DNA of 64,000 nucleotides from Liquorilactobacillus cacaonum DSM 21116 (GCF_001436735.1 NZ_AYZE01000015.1:65215-129214); one strand, 5' to 3'; counted from the first letter of the stretch, positions 46,663 to 56,600 are shown. The notes: generated by a model not told the origin, from the letters alone. Numbers and translations are program-made.

Positions 46663-46706
46663 TTAATATGCTAACAATATTCAATTTAAAGGATTCTTGA
46701 TGTTTA

Positions 46707-47604
46707 CTATCTAGTTCTGAGTGATTGTCCAACATAAATATAGTTAACATTCTTTAGCCCATTTAATGATTTGATATTAGCTACCGTTGTCCCATAATGC
46801 TTAGCAATCTCACTTAAAGTATCACCCTTTCTAACTGTGTAGTATAATTTTGAACTTATAGTTACGGATCCTGAAACTTTTAAAGCTTGACCAGAATAAA
46901 TAATGTATGGTGCCTTAATATTATTCAGTGTGGCCAACTTTCCGTAAGTGGTATTATAGTTAGCTGCTATTTTCGATAATGTGTCACCAGATTTAACTGT
47001 GTACGTTGAGCTTGCACCAGTTGATGTAGCTTGTTTTGCTGTCTGCAAAATTTCAACATTACTCTTATCAATCCAACTTAAAATATTAGCTAACAATACT
47101 TGGTTCCCACTTACTTGTTGAACCGTATAGCTCTTTCCTTTGACCCATGATGGAATGGTTGAACCATTAGACCATTTAGTTGCTGAAAAGTTTACTTTAA
47201 CAGTATCACCAGTCTTTATTTCAGACTTTCTTGTGTTATTTGCAGTCTGACCTTGCTTGATAGCAGCAGTTGTACTGTTGGTTACAACTTTAGTAGCACC
47301 AGAGTTACTTGCTGTCGAAGTACCATCATAACCTTTTTTTGTGACCCCCAACAAGTCAACGTTCCCATCTAATCCGCCAGCTTTGCAGTAATCTGTAAAC
47401 TGCCAGATAGCAACGTACTTATGGATTGGAAAGCCTGAATAATCAGGTGTTTGAGTCACATAGGAATGAGGATATCCAGCAATCCATATAAAATTATTAC
47501 CAAATTAGCTATTGGTTCATAGTCAATATTGGCATCCATATAAGGCTTATAAGAATAAAGCATAGGTGGTGTACCCTTCATCTTGAATCCTTTGTAAGGC
47601 ATTC
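46707..47604 (-). pseudogene. phage-type endolysin remnant (GH25 end, SH3-like, two LysM)
   Basis: The longest intact frame (46707-47459, 250 residues) starts inside a GH25 muramidase: [19 protein letters not shown] and DGNVDLLG is the C-terminal end of that fold. Then comes a Ser/Thr linker, an SH3-like region ([15 protein letters not shown]) and two LysM domains ([36 protein letters not shown]). Upstream, matching GH25 sequence is still readable in two other frames: [20 protein letters not shown], joined at about 47500, and NALQRIQDEGYTT, joined at about 47568. The catalytic N-terminus is lost. No holin is beside it. Confidence 0.8.
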
Positions 47605-47962
47605 TTTATACATTTTATGCAATTCTGAAAGTCTTAAAACGTTGATTTTAAGGCTTTTTTACGTACACCAATTGTAAATTTAAAGCAGCTCCAATGAACA
47701 AACTTTGGATTCTGTAACTATCACCATCTTATTTTCAAGAATTAAGCTACAACAAATGCAAGTTAAATCTACAAAATAAAAAAACCAGAAGTGAGTTAAC
47801 TTCTGATTCTAAATAAATTTAAATCACCACGGGTTGTTTGACAGAACGTCACTGATTTCCAAAGCGTAGAGCTAATAGGCTATCGGCATACGACAAGTCA
47901 AAATCACTAATTAAATACTTTTCTAACACTTATAAATTAATTCAATTTTAAAAAAATGGTTA
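47605..47962. other. gene-free degenerate stretch between endolysin remnant and yhaM
   Basis: No intact ORF. A hairpin CTTAAAA / TTTTAAG with TTTTTT lies near 47634-47658 (plus strand), and CAGAAGT / ACTTCTG (47786-47805) followed by seven T on the minus strand is a probable terminator for yhaM read-through. The rest looks like decayed sequence. Confidence 0.6.
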
Positions 47963-48919
47963 CTATTCTTTAGTATCAGAAGGACGATAAAAATTCCTAC
48001 CGTCCATTCCAAAAATTCGTTCGGAAAACTCTCCAGGTTCGGTATGTTCTAAAGTCCCCTTTAACATCTGTATTGAAGCATCTAATTGATCAATTTGATG
48101 CAAAATTTCTGCCTCCAAAATATGTGGTTGCACAGGTGAGCCATATTCAAGTAACCCATGATGAGCCAATATCATGTGCCGTAGTAACACCATATCTTCA
48201 CTGTTTATATCAATTTTTAATTGTTCACTTGCCTTAATGATTTGTTCATCAATCAAGACAATATGCCCTATTAAATTTCCTGCCAAAGTATATTGTGTCG
48301 CAACAGGTCCAGATAATTCGATTACTTTTCCCAAATCGTGTAAAATAGTTGCTGCATATAACAATGAAGCATTTATATCGTCATATTCCTTAACAATCGC
48401 ATGAGCTAAGTGCAACATTGAAAGTGTATGAAAAGCTAGTCCTCCCGCAAAAGCATGATGATTCTTTTTAGCTGCTGGGTAGTTAAAAAAATCATCATGA
48501 TATTCTGCGAGTAAATATCTTACAATTCGATTCCAATTTGCATTCGTTATTTCGAAAAGTGTTGCATTAATTTCATCTTCCATATCGTTAATAGAAACAG
48601 GTGCCTTTTTAACAAATGAACTTACATTGCTAGGTTCCTGTTCAGTTGCTAACCTCATCTTAAATATTTTAACTTGTGGATTTCCTTGATAAACCTCACG
48701 TTTCCCCTTTACAAACACTATTTTTCCAGGAACAAAAGATGCAATATCTTCATCAGATGCGTCCCAAAATTTTGCACTAATTTCACCGGAACTATCTGTA
48801 AATATAAAAGCAATGAATTTATTACCGTTTTTTGCTATTCTAACATCGGCTGCCTTTATTAGCACAAATAATTCCATGTTATCATCAACTGCGTAATCAT
48901 ATATTTTATTTTGAATCAA
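47963..48919 (-). CDS. yhaM: 3'-5' exoribonuclease YhaM family
   Basis: OB-fold plus HD-domain exonuclease that trims RNA (and DNA) 3' ends. The 318-residue product has the OB part (LFVLIKAADVRIAKNGNKFIAF, SGEISAKFWDAS) and the HD part (HHAFAGGLAFHTLSMLHLA, LLYAATILHDLGKVIEL, LAHHGLLEYGSP). It starts at TTG 48919 with GGAGG 7 bases ahead. It follows yhaN by 23 bases in the yhaO-yhaN-yhaM order seen in Bacillus. Confidence 0.93.
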   Translation of the reverse strand: MIQNKIYDYAVDDNMELFVLIKAADVRIAKNGNKFIAFIFTDSSGEISAKFWDASDEDIASFVPGKIVFVKGKREVYQGNPQVKIFKMRLATEQEPSNVSSFVKKAPVSINDMEDEINATLFEITNANWNRIVRYLLAEYHDDFFNYPAAKKNHHAFAGGLAFHTLSMLHLAHAIVKEYDDINASLLYAATILHDLGKVIELSGPVATQYTLAGNLIGHIVLIDEQIIKASEQLKIDINSEDMVLLRHMILAHHGLLEYGSPVQPHILEAEILHQIDQLDASIQMLKGTLEHTEPGEFSERIFGMDGRNFYRPSDTKE

Positions 48920-48942
48920 ACTTAATCCTCCCTTTCCAGCTT

Positions 48943-51177
48943 CTAAATGGCCAAAATACTTTCTTTACTTACCTTATCACAGATAATCGAAATATCGACC
49001 GTAAAACATAATATTTGTGTTTCTTTGCTAATTTCTAATAATAAATCAATAATTTGTGATTTCCGTTCCTCATCAAAATTAACAAATCCATCATCTATTA
49101 TCATTGGCAATCCAATTTTTTTATTAAAAATAACTATAAATGCTATTCTTAGCGCAAAATACAATTGTTCCGCAGTAGCTCTAGACAATTCATTTACAGT
49201 AAAAATTTGATTGTCAATCGTCTTTAAAAAAAGTTGATTATTTCCAACAGAAATCTTAACAAAATGTTTATTTGTCAACACCTCAAAAAATTTGCTTGCC
49301 CTCTCCATAACTAATGGTAATTGATGCTTAGATAGCGTTGCAAGATATTCATCTAACCATTTATTTGCAAGGGACATTGTCAACCATTCTTCAATCGTAT
49401 TATTTATATTGGATCTTTCATTTGCCATTTCTTGTTGAAGTGTGGCAAACTCAACAGAATTGCCAATATTATCTAACTGTATCTTATACTCAATCAATTG
49501 TGCAATTCTTTGTTCATTTTTTACTCGTTTTTCTTCATAGTTCTTCTTTGTACTAAAAATATCTTTTTCAAGTTCAATTTTAGTTGAATATTTTTTTAAA
49601 GCATTTATCTTTTCATCAGAAAGCTGTGATTTCAATCCAATTATCGTGCTTTCCAGTTTTAATTTACCTTGTTCTTTAAAAAAGTTTTCTCTTAGCGAGT
49701 TAAAATTATTAAATCCCATTTCTTCTAACTGTTTTGCAAGTTTAACTTGTTCTACTCTTAAACTTGATAAATTTATACTCCTTTCTTGCTCCAATATTTT
49801 TTCCTTTACTTTAGTATTGTCTCTCAATTTAATTTTTTTCTCAATTTGTAATTTAAAGTTCAAAATTTTTCTCATGTTAGCTGTATAATCATCAGAAAGT
49901 TGTAATTTTTTCTTACAAAAATCAAAAATTTCTTGGTTCTCTTGAGTAATCCCACTCGTCGAATATACAGGGTTTAAATCTTTGATAAAAAGATAACCAC
50001 CAAAAAAGATCCCAATCATTCCTAAAATTCTAATAAAAATATTTGGAATAAATATGATTGCTAAAATTGAAATAACTACAATAGCTATAGTCGTATAATT
50101 TGGTTGCTTATTCTTTGACTTTGTATGGCTACGACGCCGCAACACTTGACTATTCTCATTTGAACTATCTTCAACATAACTACTTGTAGAGCGTTCTCCA
50201 CCAACAATCTGATTAAATTTTTCCTTATTATTCAAATAAAAGTCGATATCTTCACCATTTGAATCTAATTTTCTAACCTCCTGTCTAACATCTTCCAACT
50301 GTTTTTCAAGGCTTTGAATTGAACTTTCAATTGAGTTAACTTTCGTATTTTGCAGTTGTATTTTATCAAAAACTTCAATAGGTATATTCAGCGCATTTTC
50401 ATTGTAGTTTTTAGATGCACCTAACCACTTTTGATAAATATCCCAAGTAGATTCTAATTGGTTTAATCTTGCTAATTTATTTTCATATTCCATCTTTTCT
50501 TGTGAAAATTTAGAAGTCTTTTCTTTTAGATTCTCAATTTTTTCCTCAATCATTTTGAAATCATCCAAATTATTAGATATCTCTTGAAATTTTTGATAAG
50601 TTCCTTCATATTTTTTTAGCATTAAATTTATTTGTGGCACTCTACCATTTGGTTTATATAACTGGTTTGCTTCTTTTATTAATTTTTTTTGTTTTTCAAA
50701 TATTTCTTGGCTACCGCTAGTTGCAATGCTATAAAAGATGCGTTCTAGTTCATCAGGTTTTAAATTTAATATCGTAGAGAGTTCACTTTGATTTACAGAG
50801 TAAATATCATCAAAAACTGTTTTATCTACTTTCGTTATCCATTTTTCTAACAAACTTTCAGGTAATTTTTCCTTTGTTTCTTGGTTAATTATTGTTAGAC
50901 TATTATTTTTTTCATTACCAATACGTTCAATTAAATACTTTTGCTCATTTTGTAAAATTAAAAGATTGCCACCATAGACACTTCCTTTTCGCGGAATATA
51001 TGTTTCCTTTTTTCCACGTTTTGTTGGAAACCCAAATAAGATTGAACTGATAAAGGATCTGAGTGTTGATTTACCTGATTCGTTTGGCCCTGTAATAACT
51101 TGAAAATGATGTGCAACATCAAAATGACAATCAACAAACCTTCCGTATCCATAGATATTAGCTTCTAAAATTTTCAT
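48943..51177 (-). CDS. yhaN: SbcC/RecN-like ATPase YhaN
   Basis: A 744-residue coiled-coil ABC-type ATPase. Walker A is VITGPNESGKSTLRSF (about residues 32-40); the ABC signature NELSRATAEQLYFALR and Walker B PMIIDDGFVNFDEERK are near the C-terminus. Long coiled coils separate them, with a hydrophobic stretch in the middle (TIAIVVISILAIIF and following, about residues 364-400) as in YhaN. From memory the Bacillus protein is longer, over 900 residues, so this is a short-armed version. ATG 51177 overlaps the yhaO end by 20 bases; a GTG at 51195 is possible. Confidence 0.88.
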   Translation of the reverse strand: MKILEANIYGYGRFVDCHFDVAHHFQVITGPNESGKSTLRSFISSILFGFPTKRGKKETYIPRKGSVYGGNLLILQNEQKYLIERIGNEKNNSLTIINQETKEKLPESLLEKWITKVDKTVFDDIYSVNQSELSTILNLKPDELERIFYSIATSGSQEIFEKQKKLIKEANQLYKPNGRVPQINLMLKKYEGTYQKFQEISNNLDDFKMIEEKIENLKEKTSKFSQEKMEYENKLARLNQLESTWDIYQKWLGASKNYNENALNIPIEVFDKIQLQNTKVNSIESSIQSLEKQLEDVRQEVRKLDSNGEDIDFYLNNKEKFNQIVGGERSTSSYVEDSSNENSQVLRRRSHTKSKNKQPNYTTIAIVVISILAIIFIPNIFIRILGMIGIFFGGYLFIKDLNPVYSTSGITQENQEIFDFCKKKLQLSDDYTANMRKILNFKLQIEKKIKLRDNTKVKEKILEQERSINLSSLRVEQVKLAKQLEEMGFNNFNSLRENFFKEQGKLKLESTIIGLKSQLSDEKINALKKYSTKIELEKDIFSTKKNYEEKRVKNEQRIAQLIEYKIQLDNIGNSVEFATLQQEMANERSNINNTIEEWLTMSLANKWLDEYLATLSKHQLPLVMERASKFFEVLTNKHFVKISVGNNQLFLKTIDNQIFTVNELSRATAEQLYFALRIAFIVIFNKKIGLPMIIDDGFVNFDEERKSQIIDLLLEISKETQILCFTVDISIICDKVSKESILAI

Positions 51178-52360
51178 AGCTATCAATATCTCCACTCAAC
51201 TTTAGTTTTGTTTTTTCAAATATATCTTCTAGTTCATTCTCATTTTTAAAATATTCTTCTATGAACTCATACTCCTTTAGATTTCCTAATAAATTCAGAA
51301 TTATTGATTTTTCAAAAATTTTGTTTTTAACGTCCAACAAAATATTTTCATCCAACATATTATCCCCAAAGAATGCTTCCGTTGTATAACTTATTTTTCT
51401 GATGAATATTTTCTCATCCATTCTTCTTCTTAGACTACGTAACATATACCCATTTTGAAGATTCTTTACCAATTCAGCATTTGGACTGAGCACATTTATT
51501 ACAACACTAACTATTACTAACTTGCTTTCTTCAACAGTTTGTTTCTCGATACTTTTAATCATGGTATCTTCAATTTCAGAAAATGTTTGTTCTTTCACTA
51601 CTTTTAAATTTAAGGTTACCCACTTAAGCACTGTCAACTCTCTAAACCTTGGACATAATTTACCATCTTTTGACTCCACGATCACAAAGCCTTTTTTTGT
51701 TATTTCTTTATTATTTTTTCCTTGCAACGATCCGGGATAAATAATCGAAGGTAAAGTACTAAGTTCATGATAGCTATGAATGTGACCTAATGCCCAATAA
51801 TCATAATTTTTGCTTATTAACTCGGAGACTTTGAATGGTGCATAATTTTGCAGATTATCTTCCTCAAAGACAGAGCCATGCAACATTCCAATATGCCATT
51901 TAACATCTAAGCGTTTTGGATAACTTTGTATTTGCCTATCTACCCATCTTTTTTTATAACTAAAACCAGTAACAGCAATTTCTTCATTTTTTATTATTAC
52001 TTTTTTAGTAGACACTTGATTAGGGAATACATAAACATTTTCTGGAAAATAAAAACTATAGTTGTCTAAATCTTGAAAGTCATGATTACCTAGAGACAAA
52101 AACACATAGATACCATGTTTTTCCAATTTTTCAAAGATATCTCTAAGCTTAAGCTGTATTGTAATATTAATTTTATGATTATCAAAAATATCTCCTACAA
52201 ATAAAATAAAATCGATTTCTTCGTTAATTGCAATATCAACCATTTGATTTAAAGCATCTATGCCTGAATCAATTAAAATTTTCATTTGAGAATCGCTAAC
52301 ACCATTCAGTCCCTCAAAAGAGTTACCTAAATGTAAATCTGCACAATGAATAAATTTCAT
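51158..52360 (-). CDS. yhaO: metallophosphoesterase / SbcD-like nuclease YhaO
   Basis: A 400-residue Mre11/SbcD-type phosphoesterase: HCADLHLG, LFVGDIFDN, LSLGNHDFQDL, GMLHGS and ALGHIHSYHEL supply the two-metal site. The C-terminal 200 residues are helical and less conserved. With the overlapping ATPase yhaN it forms an SbcCD-like pair, expected to process DNA ends or hairpins; family inference. First gene of yhaO-yhaN-yhaM. Confidence 0.92.
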   Translation of the reverse strand: MKFIHCADLHLGNSFEGLNGVSDSQMKILIDSGIDALNQMVDIAINEEIDFILFVGDIFDNHKINITIQLKLRDIFEKLEKHGIYVFLSLGNHDFQDLDNYSFYFPENVYVFPNQVSTKKVIIKNEEIAVTGFSYKKRWVDRQIQSYPKRLDVKWHIGMLHGSVFEEDNLQNYAPFKVSELISKNYDYWALGHIHSYHELSTLPSIIYPGSLQGKNNKEITKKGFVIVESKDGKLCPRFRELTVLKWVTLNLKVVKEQTFSEIEDTMIKSIEKQTVEESKLVIVSVVINVLSPNAELVKNLQNGYMLRSLRRRMDEKIFIRKISYTTEAFFGDNMLDENILLDVKNKIFEKSIILNLLGNLKEYEFIEEYFKNENELEDIFEKTKLKLSGDIDSYENFRS

Positions 52361-52534
52361 ACTAACCCTAACCTCCTCTATTTTCTAAATTATACGAACA
52401 AAAATAACTTGCTAACCATTCTAAATTTAAATAATTTAAAAATAAACCTATTAATATTAAAAACATGATAATATGGTCAAGTTTATTAGTGAATAAATTA
52501 GAAATTAAAGGTTTTATCTCAACTCCAAATAAAA

Positions 52535-52569
52535 AAACATGAATTATCCGGTGCTAATAATTCATGTTT
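52535..52569 (-). terminator. terminator after yheA
   Basis: Arms AAACATGAATTAT / ATAATTCATGTTT with 9-base loop, then TTTTATTT on the minus strand. It starts 10 bases after the yheA stop. The remaining gap to yhaO holds only AT-rich promoter-like sequence. Confidence 0.9.
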
Positions 52570-52578
52570 CAAAAATTT

Positions 52579-52917
52579 TTAGTCCTCGTATAACTCACTG
52601 ACCGGTTTGAACATGATTTGATTAATCTCATCAATTAACTGAGCCAATATTTTTTCTTTATTCATCAAATTCATGATTACTTCAACTTTTTCAACCTGTT
52701 CCCCTAATTCCTTAATACTATCAATATCTTGTTCTTGAACAGTACCTTGCATTTGTTTATTTTGAAAATCAATTTGGGTCTTTTGAAACTCCTTAAATTG
52801 TTTAAATGCTATCGGATCTTTTTTTACATCCTCATACGCTATTTTCAAATCTGCATATTCTTTTGTTTTTCTTAAATCTTGTTCCAATTGGTTAGCCGAA
52901 TCATATATATTAATCAC
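52579..52917 (-). CDS. YlbF/YmcA family protein (YheA-like, UPF0342)
   Basis: A 112-residue helical protein (DSANQLEQDLRKTKEYADLK, KEFQKTQIDFQNKQMQG, VIMNLMNKEKILAQLIDEIN) of the YlbF/YmcA superfamily. Bacillus relatives YlbF and YmcA work with RNase Y; the YheA branch has no clear role. GTG start with AGGAGG 7 bases ahead. It lies after the class A PBP gene with a 68-base gap. Confidence 0.85.
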   Translation of the reverse strand: MINIYDSANQLEQDLRKTKEYADLKIAYEDVKKDPIAFKQFKEFQKTQIDFQNKQMQGTVQEQDIDSIKELGEQVEKVEVIMNLMNKEKILAQLIDEINQIMFKPVSELYED

Positions 52918-52985
52918 AGTTCTACCTCCTATTATATCTCTCTAATTGTACCATCTCTTCTTAATAAAACTCAATTTTTTGATGA

Positions 52986-55103
52986 CTAATTTCCGAACCA
53001 TTGTTGAATTTTTTCTTTTCCCTCATCAAACCAGCTACTTGCCTTTTCTCTAAGACTATTAGCTGATTTCGACACACTTTCACCCGCATTTTTTAAACCA
53101 TTCCAGATACTATCAGATGAACTATTATTTGAGCTTGCCAACCTTGACGAGGCACTTTTAACTGAAAATGAAGTTTTTGCAGTATATGGCAAAATATTTT
53201 CCATCTCATTTTTAAACAGTGCTGATCCTCCCCGCACACCTTCATTATTAAGACTATACTTCGAAGAATCAAAACCAACCCATGTAGCAACTACGATATC
53301 CGGTGTATACCCAATATACCAATGATCTTTATCACTTGTATCCGTCCCAGAGTCAGCTTTTGTAGTTCCAGTTTTTCCAGCAATTGTATAGCCATAAGGT
53401 TTCGCATTTACACCTGTTCCATCATTAAAGACATCAATCATCATACTAGTCATTTCATTTGCAGTCTTTTTACTAATTACTCGCTTGGATGATATTTTAT
53501 TGTTAACAATCGTTTTCCCCGAGGCATTAACTATCTTAGTAATTAGATATGGTGAGCTTTTTACACCATTATTTGCAAATGCCGTATATGCCCCAGCCAT
53601 TTCATATGGAGATACTCCCTTCGTTATTCCTCCTAAAGCCAAGCTTAAGTTATCATCACTTTTGGAAACATCTAGGCCAAATTTTTTAACCATATTGTAG
53701 CCATTTTGCACACCTATTTTATTAAGTAGCCATACTGTAGCAGCATTTTTACTCTCCGCTAAGGCTTTATACATCATTATTTTCCCTGCATATTCATTAC
53801 CAACATTATGCGGGGTATAATTATTAGTCCCATACGATTGTAATTTGTCTTTTAAAATTGAATCATAATGATAACCCGCTTCAAGTGCCGGTGTATAAAC
53901 CGCAATAGGCTTGATTGTTGAGCCAGGTGAACGAATTAACTGCGTTGCTCTATCATAACCACGAAAAACATGAGTTCCTTCTCTACCCCCAACAAGTGCA
54001 AGTACTCCTCCAGTTTTGGGATTAATTGCGATTGAAGCTCCTTGCGCTTTTGTACCATCACTTGCATTATAAGGAAATAAATTCGAATTCGAAAAACTGG
54101 ATTGCATCTTAGTTTGGTACGTTTGATTAAGTGACGTATAAATTTTATATCCACCATTCATTATCTGTGTTTCTGTCAATCCATATCTATTTATTGCTTC
54201 ACTAATCACAGCATCAAAATAATAAGGATACTTATACCCTGATTCATATTGATAATTATCATGCAAAGTCATTGCTGATTTTTTATACTGATTTGCTTGA
54301 GCTGTTGTTAATTTATTATTTTCGACCATTAAATTTAAAACAACATTTCTTCGATTTATTGAATATGTTAATTGATCTATTGGATTATATTTGGTTGGAT
54401 TAGTAAGCATTCCAGCAAGTGTGGCTGCCTGAGCAACTGTCACATCTTTTGCAGAGACTCCAAAATATTTTTCAGAAGCATCTTGTACTCCCCAAACACC
54501 ATTGCCAAAATAAGCGCTATTCAAATACATTTCCAAAATTTCTTTTTTTGTGTATTCGTTCTCAACCTGCATAGCAATAAATATTTCTTTTGCTTTACGT
54601 GAAAAAGTCTGTTCCTGCGATAAGAATGCATTTTTTACTAGCTGTTGAGTAAGCGTACTCCCACCACCACTAATATAGTCTCTCCCAAGTAATTTATTTT
54701 TGAGCAACAAAAATGCCGCACGACCAATACCCTTAAAAGAAAAACCATATTCGTGATAAAAGTTCCTATCTTCTGTTGAGAGTACAGCACTTGTGATATT
54801 TGTTGAAATATTATCCATATTCTCCCAAGTTCCTTTTTGAGAATATAAATATCCAGCTCTATTATTAGAACCATCATATATTTCAGTTGTTTGTTGTAAT
54901 TCTTTTTTCAAATTTCCAACATTAGCTGTTTTAGCAACAAAAACTAAATAAATACTCATCATCAAAAAAAGAAATAAAAATAAAACAATCAGCCAACGTA
55001 CTAGTTGATATCTTAGTATTTTTGTTTTTAGCCAATCACCGAGTTTTTTTAAAAAATGCATTGTAGCACTTAGTATTTTTTCCAAAAAAGAATCATTCTT
55101 CAT
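52986..55103 (-). CDS. class A penicillin-binding protein
   Basis: Bifunctional peptidoglycan glycosyltransferase/transpeptidase, 705 residues. A cytoplasmic basic tail and one membrane anchor (about residues 36-55) are followed by the GT51 domain (TEDRNFYHEYGFSFKGIGRA, GGGSTLTQQLVKN, KEIFIAMQVENEYTKKEILE) and the transpeptidase with SxxK (RSPGSTIKP), SxN (AESKNAATVW) and KTG (AGKTGTT). The C-terminus is Ser/Ala/Lys-rich. It matches the PBP2A-like class A group of lactobacilli. Transcribed alone or with yheA. Confidence 0.93.
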   Translation of the reverse strand: MKNDSFLEKILSATMHFLKKLGDWLKTKILRYQLVRWLIVLFLFLFLMMSIYLVFVAKTANVGNLKKELQQTTEIYDGSNNRAGYLYSQKGTWENMDNISTNITSAVLSTEDRNFYHEYGFSFKGIGRAAFLLLKNKLLGRDYISGGGSTLTQQLVKNAFLSQEQTFSRKAKEIFIAMQVENEYTKKEILEMYLNSAYFGNGVWGVQDASEKYFGVSAKDVTVAQAATLAGMLTNPTKYNPIDQLTYSINRRNVVLNLMVENNKLTTAQANQYKKSAMTLHDNYQYESGYKYPYYFDAVISEAINRYGLTETQIMNGGYKIYTSLNQTYQTKMQSSFSNSNLFPYNASDGTKAQGASIAINPKTGGVLALVGGREGTHVFRGYDRATQLIRSPGSTIKPIAVYTPALEAGYHYDSILKDKLQSYGTNNYTPHNVGNEYAGKIMMYKALAESKNAATVWLLNKIGVQNGYNMVKKFGLDVSKSDDNLSLALGGITKGVSPYEMAGAYTAFANNGVKSSPYLITKIVNASGKTIVNNKISSKRVISKKTANEMTSMMIDVFNDGTGVNAKPYGYTIAGKTGTTKADSGTDTSDKDHWYIGYTPDIVVATWVGFDSSKYSLNNEGVRGGSALFKNEMENILPYTAKTSFSVKSASSRLASSNNSSSDSIWNGLKNAGESVSKSANSLREKASSWFDEGKEKIQQWFGN

Positions 55104-55205
55104 TCACATTAATCCATTCCTTATAAGTGTTTCTACTAATTCTAACACACTTATAAATAGTACCAAAACTCAACGAAAAAAATTAAAAATATTTAAAATC
55201 CTTTA

Positions 55206-55664
55206 TTATTCATTTTTCAAATATTTTTTAAATGTATCTCTTACCAATCGTGCATCTTGTTCATTCTTACTAATAATTAAAATCGTATCATAACCAGCAA
55301 TAGTTCCCACTACCTCACTCACTTCAAGTTCATCAATAATTGCAGATAACACATTTGCTGTTCTCGGAAGTGTATGAACAACATTCATTGTTTGTACTAA
55401 TGTTATATCTATTACAGATTCCGTAATCGCGTTATACATTTTTTCTTCTTCAGATGGTAGCCCACCTTTAAAAATTGCATAATGAATTTTTCCTTTTGCA
55501 TTTTGCTCTTTAATTATTCTCATTTCTCTAATATCACGAGAAATAGTTGCCTGAGTTGCCTTGATACCATTTTGAGCTAAAATTTCCATTAATTCTTCTT
55601 GTGTACCAATTTCATTTTGTGTAATTAGTTGTTCGATTTTAGCTTGCCTAATTTCTTTTTTCAT
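55206..55664 (-). CDS. argR: arginine repressor ArgR
   Basis: Arginine-sensing hexameric regulator, 152 residues. N-terminal winged helix with TQEELMEILAQNGIKATQATISRDIREM, C-terminal oligomerisation/arginine domain with VVGTIAGYDTILII (the GTIAGDDT-type motif, Asp missing one position as GYDT). ATG 55664 follows CGAGG at 9 bases; the frame upstream to 55694 is not used. It is downstream of a Crp/Fnr gene with an extended -10 promoter of its own. argS, also arginine-linked, is in the window but uses a T-box. Confidence 0.92.
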   Translation of the reverse strand: MKKEIRQAKIEQLITQNEIGTQEELMEILAQNGIKATQATISRDIREMRIIKEQNAKGKIHYAIFKGGLPSEEEKMYNAITESVIDITLVQTMNVVHTLPRTANVLSAIIDELEVSEVVGTIAGYDTILIISKNEQDARLVRDTFKKYLKNE

Positions 55665-55696
55665 AATACGCAACCTCGTATTTATATTTTGCATTT

Positions 55697-55705
55697 ATTA
55701 TAGCA
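55697..55705 (-). promoter_or_regulatory. argR extended -10 promoter
   Basis: TGCTATAAT on the minus strand, with a possible -35 TTCGAA 18 bases upstream. Confidence 0.6.
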
Positions 55706-55738
55706 AAAAAAAGAGAGTACTTCGAATATTACATTAAA

Positions 55739-56458
55739 TTAAAAGTATTCTTTAAATTTTTCAAAAAAAGCACTTGTTAACTCTATCTTTCTCAAACTTT
55801 GAGTCAACAGTTCTTCATTCTTCAACATTTTATAAGTTTTACCAACAGTTTCTCTTGTAGTTCCAGCTATCTTAGCAATTTTAACTTGAGTCAACCAATT
55901 TGGAATACTATAATCATCAGAATTACATTTCTCACCAAATTTTTTTGCCATATATATTAACGTCAATATAACTCGCAATCTCGGATGTGGAAGAGAGTTT
56001 ATATAACTATTTTGCATTAAATCAGTTATAATTTTCCCGGTTTTATAGTGTAAAAAATCACTCACTTCTCTATTATTATTGACTATGTTTTGATATTTTT
56101 TTTGTGGCATAGACACGATTGTTAAATCCATACACGCTTCCATACTAAAATCTTCCAGATGCTTATTTAAACTCAATGAGAATGGTAAAAATTCATTTTT
56201 ACCCAAAAAAAATGAACTCATTGCTTCCCCATTAAAGCTACATTTATTTACTCGAATCACACCTTCTGTCAGCAAATATACTATCTGCTCACCTTTGTTA
56301 TTGAGAAAAAATTTTTCGCCTTTTTTAAAATTTAAAATACTTGCTTCCCTTAAAATCTGATGTAACTCAATTTCAGTGAAATAAGAAAAAAATTCCTTCT
56401 TTTTTATTTCAAAAAGTGCTAAATTAACTTTACTTTGTTTAGTAATTCCTTCTTTCAT
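55739..56458 (-). CDS. Crp/Fnr-family transcriptional regulator
   Basis: A 239-residue regulator: cyclic-nucleotide-binding-like barrel (LNFKKGEKFFLNNKGEQIVYLLTEGVIRV) followed by a winged helix with TQVKIAKIAGTTRETVGKTYKML. No Cys cluster of the FNR iron-sulphur type near the N-terminus, so a direct O2 sensor is unlikely. Next to argR it recalls the Crp/Fnr regulators of arginine-deiminase loci, but no arc genes are present. The effector is unknown. GGGGGAG precedes the ATG. Confidence 0.85.
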   Translation of the reverse strand: MKEGITKQSKVNLALFEIKKKEFFSYFTEIELHQILREASILNFKKGEKFFLNNKGEQIVYLLTEGVIRVNKCSFNGEAMSSFFLGKNEFLPFSLSLNKHLEDFSMEACMDLTIVSMPQKKYQNIVNNNREVSDFLHYKTGKIITDLMQNSYINSLPHPRLRVILTLIYMAKKFGEKCNSDDYSIPNWLTQVKIAKIAGTTRETVGKTYKMLKNEELLTQSLRKIELTSAFFEKFKEYF

Positions 56459-56541
56459 ATTTTATAGCTCCCCCTAAGATTAATTCTATAAAAATATATT
56501 TTAATTTAATACTATATTCATTGTATAACATGTAAATACGC

Positions 56542-56597
56542 AAAAAAAGATATTTATTCAAATCCTCTTCACAGAAAATTCAATAAATATCTTTTTA
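56542..56597 (-). terminator. recA terminator
   Basis: Arms AAAAAGATATTTATT / AATAAATATCTTTTT, then seven T on the minus strand, 4 bases after the recA stop. It separates recA from the Crp/Fnr gene. Confidence 0.9.
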
Positions 56598-56600
56598 AAA

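Noticed and set aside
42440-47960. Second copy of the tRNA-Leu 3' end as attR
   Set aside because: Reading the island I found no repeat of the tRNA terminal bases; the 26-bp repeat starts 86 bases past the tRNA instead.
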